Of a DNA stretch of 64,000 nt, positions 57,878 to 64,000 are shown one piece after another. Position numbers and translations under genes: made by a program. Source of the stretch: Annona cherimola (lineage: Eukaryota; Streptophyta; Magnoliopsida; Magnoliales; Annonaceae); NCBI GenBank assembly GCA_030490835.1, contig CM059972.1, positions 50,263,563 to 50,327,562 on the forward strand, in the 5' to 3' direction. How positions within the stretch are numbered: the first letter of the stretch is position 1; each line of letters opens with the position of its first letter. The notes below the pieces were generated by a model, which was not told the DNA's origin, did not search any database, and saw nothing but the letters and a program-made list of their open reading frames with translations.

Positions 57878-59824
57878 TGTTGGAAACAATGTTCAAAATA
57901 AAACAAATTGACCAAAGATTGAGTTTTGATGATTAACAAGAACTAATTTGAGTATATATATATGACTAATATGTTTGCCAAGTGTTTAAGGAAAGCAGAG
58001 AAGTCAAGTCGATCTTCGAGTCGACTTGAACTTCGACTTGGGAGTGAAGTCGATAGTGAAGTCGACTCCACTAACGACTTCAAACAAGCCAAAACTGGAC
58101 AAAGTTGAAAATGGAATTCTGACGAGTGAAGTCGCAGGCCAAGTCGACTCCACATGCGACTTGGGTAGTCAAGTCGCATACGAAGTCGACTCCAGCATCG
58201 ACTTCGAAGTACACAAAAATGTCCAGCGTTGAAATCTGGCTCCCGAAGATGCGAAGTCGCAGACGAAGTCGACTCCAAGTGCGACTTGGGCGAAGTCGCA
58301 AACCAGGTCGACTCCAACTTCGACTTGAGAAGTTTTGAGGTCTAAGCTGAAATTTCAAAGCATATCCAAGACATCCATTTGAAGTTTCTCACATACAAAT
58401 GAGCTTTAAAGACTATTCTCAAAGTGACTTAAGATCAAAGCAAGAATCCAAGTTCAAGTTCAAATCAAGTCTATCAAGCTCAAAGCAAAATCTTCAAGAT
58501 AGCTTCCAAATGGAGTAATACCCAAGTCATGAAGATCAAGTGAGTCCGAAACAAAGCAAGGAACACACATATTTTGTGTAAGGACTCATAGCTTTCAAAT
58601 AGTTTGCAAGATTCAAGACATTTCAAGAGTATCCAGGCCAAGCTCTTCATCGAATCACAAGAACTACAAACATAAAGGCCACTCAACATTCATGAAGACT
58701 AAAGGGAGAAATCTAAAGCAAACTAAGTAAGGATCAAGGCGTTTCTGCAATAGATCAAGCCAAGTCGCAACCCAAGTCGACTTCAGGATCGACTTGAGTT
58801 GAAGTCTGAAAGCCAAGTTGACCCAAGTCTCAGACTTGAGTTTCTGAAAGAACCCAAGTCGCAGGCCAAGTCGACTCCATGTGCGACTTGGAAGCCAAGT
58901 CGCAGGCCAAGTCGACTTCATCTTAGACTTGGAGAATAACGGTCAAATTTTTGAACGTTGGAGTTGATTTATTGCACGCCAACCACTTCTACAACGTTCA
59001 TATTTTCCTCAACCTATAAAAGGACATTCAAATGAACGTGAGAAGTAGGAAGTGACACTACTCTAAGGATCATAGAGAGAAAAGAAGTGCAAGAAAGACT
59101 TTCAAATTCCTTTTCTCCATATTTGAGTGTTTCAAAGGAAGAAAGAGTTTCAAACTGCAGGTTGCTTCAACGATCATCATCCCAGCTGTCTTTGATTTCT
59201 TCCTCGAGCTCAAAACTGCCTACACAAATCTGTAAAGTGTAGTTTTTATTCATTTCTTTATTTGGTTGTATAAATCTTGATTTAGCTTGGGTAGCTAAGA
59301 TCAAGTGTATGCAAAGTAGGGTGTGATTGGAATGAGACTCATCACCTACTTGTGCAAGTGATTGTATATGCCCCCTAGAGCTTTGAATCTAGAAGAGAGC
59401 AAGTGGCTCTAGTTGTATATGCCCCCTAGAGCTTTGAATCTAGAAGAGAGCAAGTGGCTCTAGTTGTGTATGCCCCATAGAGCTTTGAATCTAGAAGAGA
59501 GCAAGTGGCTCTAGTTGTGTATGCCCCCTAGAGCTTTGAATCTAGAAGAGAGCGGTGACTCTAAGTGTATTCTTGGAATACATAGTGGAACCCAAGTCAC
59601 AACGGAGTGTGAGCTTGGAAGAGTGGAGTAGGGAAGGTTTGCCCGAACCACTATAAATCTTGTGTTCTACTTATTTTTACTGCTTTATCTTATTTGCTCT
59701 CCATTCGCTTAAAAAGGGGATTAACTTTTTCAAGGGGTTAAGATTTTTTATTTACCAAAAGAAATTTTAAAGAACCCAATTCACCCCTCCCCTCTTGGGT
59801 TTAGCCATCAACTCGGGACCAACA
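57878..59824 (+). mobile_element. Solo LTR of the young Sirevirus family (1,947 bp)
   Basis: The perfect target duplication cattt is at 57873-57877 and 59825-59829. TGTTGG...CCAACA, nearly identical to the LTR at 10009-11907. It keeps all palindrome units, including both second-cluster units at 58856-58931. It has four copies of the 51-bp repeat (from 59363) against three at 11497. TATAAAAGG is at 59015. It is inserted in the last codons of the dead gag. It shows that the family has been active and has undergone LTR recombination here. Confidence 0.95.
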
Positions 59825-61647
59825 CATTTGGGTTAGTTAGCCATTGAAATCTACGTTGCTCTATCCTTGAAGGCATAAATCCAATGCTCTTTGGTACCCA
59901 AACCAATTTTGCACTAAGGTTATATAATTTTCTTATTTTGCTTTGATATACTTTGTGTCCCATCTTGTTGCAAAAATTACAAGCTCCCGAGAGTCTTGGA
60001 GTAGGAATCCATGTAGTAGTTGGTTCCCAAGTTGGTCTTTTGGTCCAAGCAACATGATTCATTTTTGGTTTAGTGTGAATGGACTTTGCTTGGTTTTTAA
60101 AAGTCCTTGGAGCATTAGACTTGATACATTCTCCCTTTTCAAATGTAGAGTACCTAAGTACTCTTTTGTTGTTTTGGGCGGTCATATTTAGAAACATTTT
60201 GATGCTTTCCCCTGGATTAGAGAACTTAGCAAGTGATTCATTTTCTTTCTTAAGTCTTTCCACCTCACTTTTTAAAGTGTTCTTTTCATTTTTAGATGGT
60301 CAACTTTTTTTGCAAGTTTTCCATTCACAATAATTACTGTATCACATTTCTTTTCTTTATTGCGAATTTATTTCTCGACTTCTTTATTTCATCATATAAT
60401 GAATCATACGCTTGTTGTAGTTTTTCTAATTCAGCACATTTGAGACATTCATTTGTAGAAGAGAAAATAGAAAGAGTTTTTAGCTTAAAGGTTACCTCTT
60501 CACTACTTGTGCAGTTTGTTGAAGTGGTTTGATCCTCCAAAATTTCTATTGCTGCGAAACAAAGGTTGGAGTCTTCCTCCATTGTAGTCATGCAACAGAT
60601 TCTTACACAATTTGCAGCTTAATTTTCTTCATTTGATGAACTACAAGTTGTAGATGTCTCCTCGTTGACGTACATGCCTCTTCCTTTTGCCTTTTGGAAC
60701 TTTTTATTTTCGCTTCGATCCTTCTTTTCTCTTCATTCCCTTATTTTGTTTTCTTCAGGTGTAGGACATTGGGCTTGCATATGCCCCAATCCTCCACACT
60801 GGTAGCATTCTGTAGCTTCTTTCTTTTTCTCCTTTGAATTCCTTGCTTTGAAGCTCCTAAAGTTCTTTCCTTTCCTCACGAACTTTCTGAATCTTCTTGT
60901 GAGTAACACTATCTCTTCATCGTCGTTTTGAGAAGATGAGGTGGATTCATTTGAAATTTGTGCAGCTTTTAAGGCAATAGCTCTTTTGCCTTTATGTTGC
61001 TCCTCATTTCTCCTCTTTATCAACTCATGTGACATGAGTGAGCTGATAAGATCTTCAAGCCTTAGTGTGTTGAGGTCCTTTGCTTCCTCAATGGTCATGA
61101 TCTTGGGAGTCCATGATTCGGGTAGCGCTCTTAGAATCTTCATAACCTGCTCAGATTCAGAAATAGCTTTCCCGAGATCTTTTAAAGCATTAGTAATTTT
61201 AGAGAATCTAGCAAATATTTCAGAAATATTTTCGGTCTCAACCATTTTAAAGCTTTCTATCTCTCCAATCAAAATATTTCTTCTCGTCCCTTGGACTAGA
61301 GAAGTTCTCTCATAAATAGATGTAAGTGTATCTCATCTTTCTTTGGCGGTTTGGCAAGAGGATATCATATCATATTCAGATATCGTTAAAGCACAAAAGA
61401 GGAAATTCATGGCTTTAACGTTGCTTTTAATGGTTCTAACCTCCTTCTCAGACCATGTGGAGGCTCTTTTATCAATGGACAATACAACACCATCTTGGAT
61501 AGTAATCCAAGAGTCTATATCCGTAACCTTGATTAGTTGTTTCATTCTTAACTTCCAGTAACCGAAGTTACTCCCATCAAATAGAGGTGACCTTGTAAAT
61601 GATTGGCCTTCGGCAAAAGCAGGAGTTGAAGTTTATTAGGATGCCAT
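59825..61647 (-). pseudogene. gag: Dead Sirevirus gag
   Basis: The minus-strand ATG at 61647 is followed after two codons by TAA, where the young copy has a glutamine codon. Open pieces are 61545-61333 (MKQLIKVTDIDSW), 61272-60733 (with the first CCHC knuckle, CYQCGGLGHMQAQC), 60591-60334 (coiled coil) and 60263-59825. In the second knuckle the last cysteine is serine ([14 protein letters not shown]), so it cannot bind zinc normally. The last codons lie at 57877-57844, beyond the solo LTR. The donor-like GAG|GTAACC is kept at 60498-60490. Confidence 0.9.
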
Positions 61648-61682
61648 TTGCTAGATCTCTTTGGTTTAAACTCAAAGACTTT

Positions 61683-61694
61683 CTCTGATACCGC
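61683..61694 (-). other. Primer binding site of the dead Sirevirus
   Basis: On the minus strand, GCGGTATCAGAG directly follows the LTR end at 61696. One base differs from the young copy's TGGTATCAGAG within the primer match. Confidence 0.8.
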
Positions 61695-61695
61695 T

Positions 61696-63039
61696 TGTTG
61701 GTCCCGAGTTTATGGTAACAACCCAAGAGGGGAGGGGTGAATTGGGTATTTTAAAATTTTCACTTAAACAGAAACTTTTTCCTTTTCAATTCAATTCCCT
61801 TAATGAAACAAGCAGAGAATATGGAGAGAAATGAAGTAATAAAAGCAGTTTAGCAAGCCAGAGCAATAGACACAATTTTTATAGTGGTTCGGGCAACCTT
61901 CTTTACTCCACTCTTCCAAGCTCACACCCGTTGTGACTTGGGTTCCACTAATAGATTATCAAATACAACTAGAGCAGCAGTTCTCTTCTAGATTTCAGCT
62001 CTAGGGGACTAGCACAAATACAACACAAGTAGGTGACGAGTCACACTCAAGTTACACTGCTACTTTGCTTTCACTTGGTTCTGATTTCCAATATCGAACC
62101 AAGTGATGAATACAAGTAATGAATCAAACAAAAGAAACTATGTTTTACAAGTTTGTGTAGGCAAATTTCAGCTCGTGGAAGAACTTATTGAGAGAATGAC
62201 ATGATCAACAATGGCGCTTTTAGCAAGTTAGAGAAAAGTTCTTCACTTGAAGTAGGTGTAGATCACTTTAATGCTAGAGTGGGTGGAAGGTAAACTCAAT
62301 GAATGCTTCTCTAACCTCTAGCACGTCCTCTTGAATGCTCTATTATAATGGTGGAGTAAATTCGAATATTTGGTGGTGGTGGCGGCGAACATTTAATGCG
62401 CCAACATTCGAATTTTTTCGACCGTTGCGAACCAAGTCGCATGTGGAGTCGACTTCGGATGCGACTTCACCCAAGTCGCAGGCTAGAGTCGACTTCGGGT
62501 GCGATTTCGGTCTTCAGGCTCCGCTTCAAGTTCCATCTTAGGTCGAATTGGTCTTGGACCTGACTCAAGTCGCAAGTGGAGTTGACTTTGGGTGCGACTT
62601 CACCATCTGTATGCATATATTGGAACTTGGATTCCTTGAAAGTGATCCTTGATGCTTCTTTTTCATCTCATATCTTGTTCTTCAAATGATACCATTGATT
62701 TTCAATGTTTGATCTTGAACTTTGGCATTTTTTCTTCTCTTGAGAACTTTATCCTTGTGGCCTTGATCTAAAAATGATTTGCCTTCCTTGAGTTTGAAGT
62801 CCAAAGATGTAGTTCATGGTCTTCCCTTTAATAATATTCCATCTTGAAAGATTCTATTATGGATATTTGCTTGTATGGACTGTCTTGGTCTTCAGCTTGA
62901 CTCAAGTCGGATGCTTGGGTTGACTTGAGGTTCAACTTCACTCAAGTCGCATTACGGAGTCGACTTGGGAATGTGACTTTACCCAAGTCGCAAGCGGAGT
63001 CGACTTCGACTGCGACTTCACCTGTCTCTTGGCCCAAAT
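61696..63039 (-). repeat. 5' LTR of the dead Sirevirus, truncated
   Basis: On the minus strand this is the LTR 3' end (...GGGACCAACA). It has diverged from the young family but keeps the symmetric palindrome: 62434-62467 has AAGTCGCA, a GTCGAC core at 62448 and TGCGACTT at exactly matching distances. Others lie near 62490, 62957 and 63000. It is cut at 63039 by a giant LTR; the rest lies outside the window. Confidence 0.85.
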
Positions 63040-64000
63040 TGTGAAACCCCCGACCATATACGCGTCATTTCGAGATTGTAATCCTAAATTCTTTTGTAAA
63101 TATTTTTATGAAAAATAAAAATTCATGAATTATATTGATGGATATGTGTATTGGAGGATAAAATAATACAATTAAGAATTTGACCCATGTGAATAGTGCA
63201 CGTGAATAGTAACTAGGGATTAAGATATGTGATTAAGGGTTAATCACTTGAATTAACTTAATCACAAAAATACAAAATAGAGATTTAATCACTACAGGAC
63301 GAAATAGCGATTCTTTTGGATATTTTAATCCAAATTTGGATTTTTTTGGAAAAATAAAGAAAAATTCATAATTTGCAATCCCGACGTCGGATTTCGATGA
63401 AATTTTTTATGGATGGTTAAAAATTCATGATGAACATGATGAATGAGTTAAGATGTGATGAAATCACAAATCAAGGGTCAAGATGACCCTCAAATGAAAA
63501 TCAAAAAGTAACTCAACTTTACATTAATTAACTTTTGACTTTTTATTTAAAATAAATAATTAAAAAATTAAAAATTAAATGAAAGGAAGCTGCAGCAGGG
63601 GCGTGGCAGGCTAGGGTGGCTGGAATTTAACCAAATCAATGGCCCATGATCATCATCATCATCAACCAACGGTTAGGATTTATTTAGCCAAAATTAATTA
63701 AGTTTAAAAATAAAAAAATCAAGGAAAATAGGGCTGAATAGGGTGGGCTGGAGCAGGCCTAGGGTGGCTACTCTTGGCTCAATGCATTTTTCAAAATTAG
63801 AAAAAAATACCATTTTATAATTAAATACCTCAAGCTAGGGGGTAAATTTCAAATTCTTGAAAAATCAAGCCCTATAAATAGGGCAGCAGAGGGGACATCC
63901 AAGGCATCAAAATCCCAGCTCCACTTGAGAAATTCTAGCTCCCAAAACCCTCCCACACGTCCAAGGAAGAAAAGGAGAACGTTAGAGAGAGAAAGTGTGA
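63040..64000 (+). mobile_element. Giant LTR, start only
   Basis: TGTGAAACCCCCGACC at 63040, left flank caaat. It matches the first kilobase of 38980-42013, including gtgaatagtgcacgtgaatag. TATAAATAGGG lies near 63873, and a purine-rich leader follows to the window end. Whether it is a solo LTR or a whole element cannot be seen. Confidence 0.8.

Larger units (their letters stand above)
34354..63039 (-). mobile_element. Dead minus-strand Sirevirus split by nested insertions
   Basis: Read from right to left: 5' LTR (63039-61696, itself cut at 63040), primer site, gag (61647-59825 and 57877-57844), pol (57819-55136 and 49177-48795), phased array and leader (48794-48180), third ORF (48179-47750 and 35421-34354). 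Insertions at 35422-47749, 49178-55135 and 57878-59824 have target duplications, and the element's sequence reads on across each of them. The 3' end and 3' LTR are not in the window; the element is cut at 34353 by a giant LTR. All genes carry several stops and frameshifts. Confidence 0.88.

Overview
The window is plant nuclear DNA made almost entirely of nested LTR retrotransposons. The evidence is the plant Ty1/copia Sirevirus coding set, an Athila-type Ty3/gypsy internal region with a tRNA-Asp-like primer site, initiator-Met primer sites behind several LTRs, and AT-rich filler between them. I see no host gene, rRNA, tRNA gene or CRISPR array. The species cannot be named from this sequence.

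Layout. 1-1255: part of a Sirevirus-like LTR (minus). 1256-10008 and 21300-22187: remnants of very long LTRs of a second type (TGTG...CACA, 3-6 kb, initiator-Met primer site, probably Ty3/gypsy), carrying a solo LTR at 5592-9585. 10009-21294: a young, complete Sirevirus with a perfect 5-bp target duplication (caatg), two near-identical LTRs, open gag and pol, and a third ORF with one frameshift. 22188-34353: a stack of long LTRs in both orientations, with two clean solo LTRs (24905-28000 and 29988-33935). 34354-63039: an older, dead Sirevirus on the minus strand, cut by four resolved or partly resolved insertions: a defective Athila-like element (35422-47749, itself carrying a solo LTR at 38980-42013), a 6-kb solo LTR (49178-55135), a solo LTR of the young Sirevirus family (57878-59824), and a long-LTR element starting at 63040 and running off the window.

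How the parts work. In the young Sirevirus the LTR supplies promoter and ends, initiator-Met tRNA primes minus-strand DNA, gag builds the particle, and pol supplies protease, integrase, reverse transcriptase and RNase H. The third ORF, in the position of an envelope-like gene, belongs to a family of unknown function known as 'putative plant transposon protein'. The unrelated Athila-like element carries a relative of the same ORF in the same place.

The most interesting signal is not a gene. Every LTR lineage here carries its own array of short palindromes. Sirevirus LTRs have symmetric 34-36-bp units centred on GTCGAC. The Athila-like LTR has GGCGCCTAGGCGCC units. One of the giant LTRs has GGACAT-N-ATGTCC units. 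In both the Sirevirus and the Athila-like element the LTR palindrome is used again inside the element, just upstream of the extra ORF, followed by a pyrimidine-rich leader. In the Sirevirus these internal sites are spaced about 21 bp apart, in the old copy as well as the young one. I also see consensus splice signals that would join gag to pol in frame, and conserved donor/acceptor pairs that would make most of each giant LTR a leader intron. All alignments were done by eye; no search or folding program was run.
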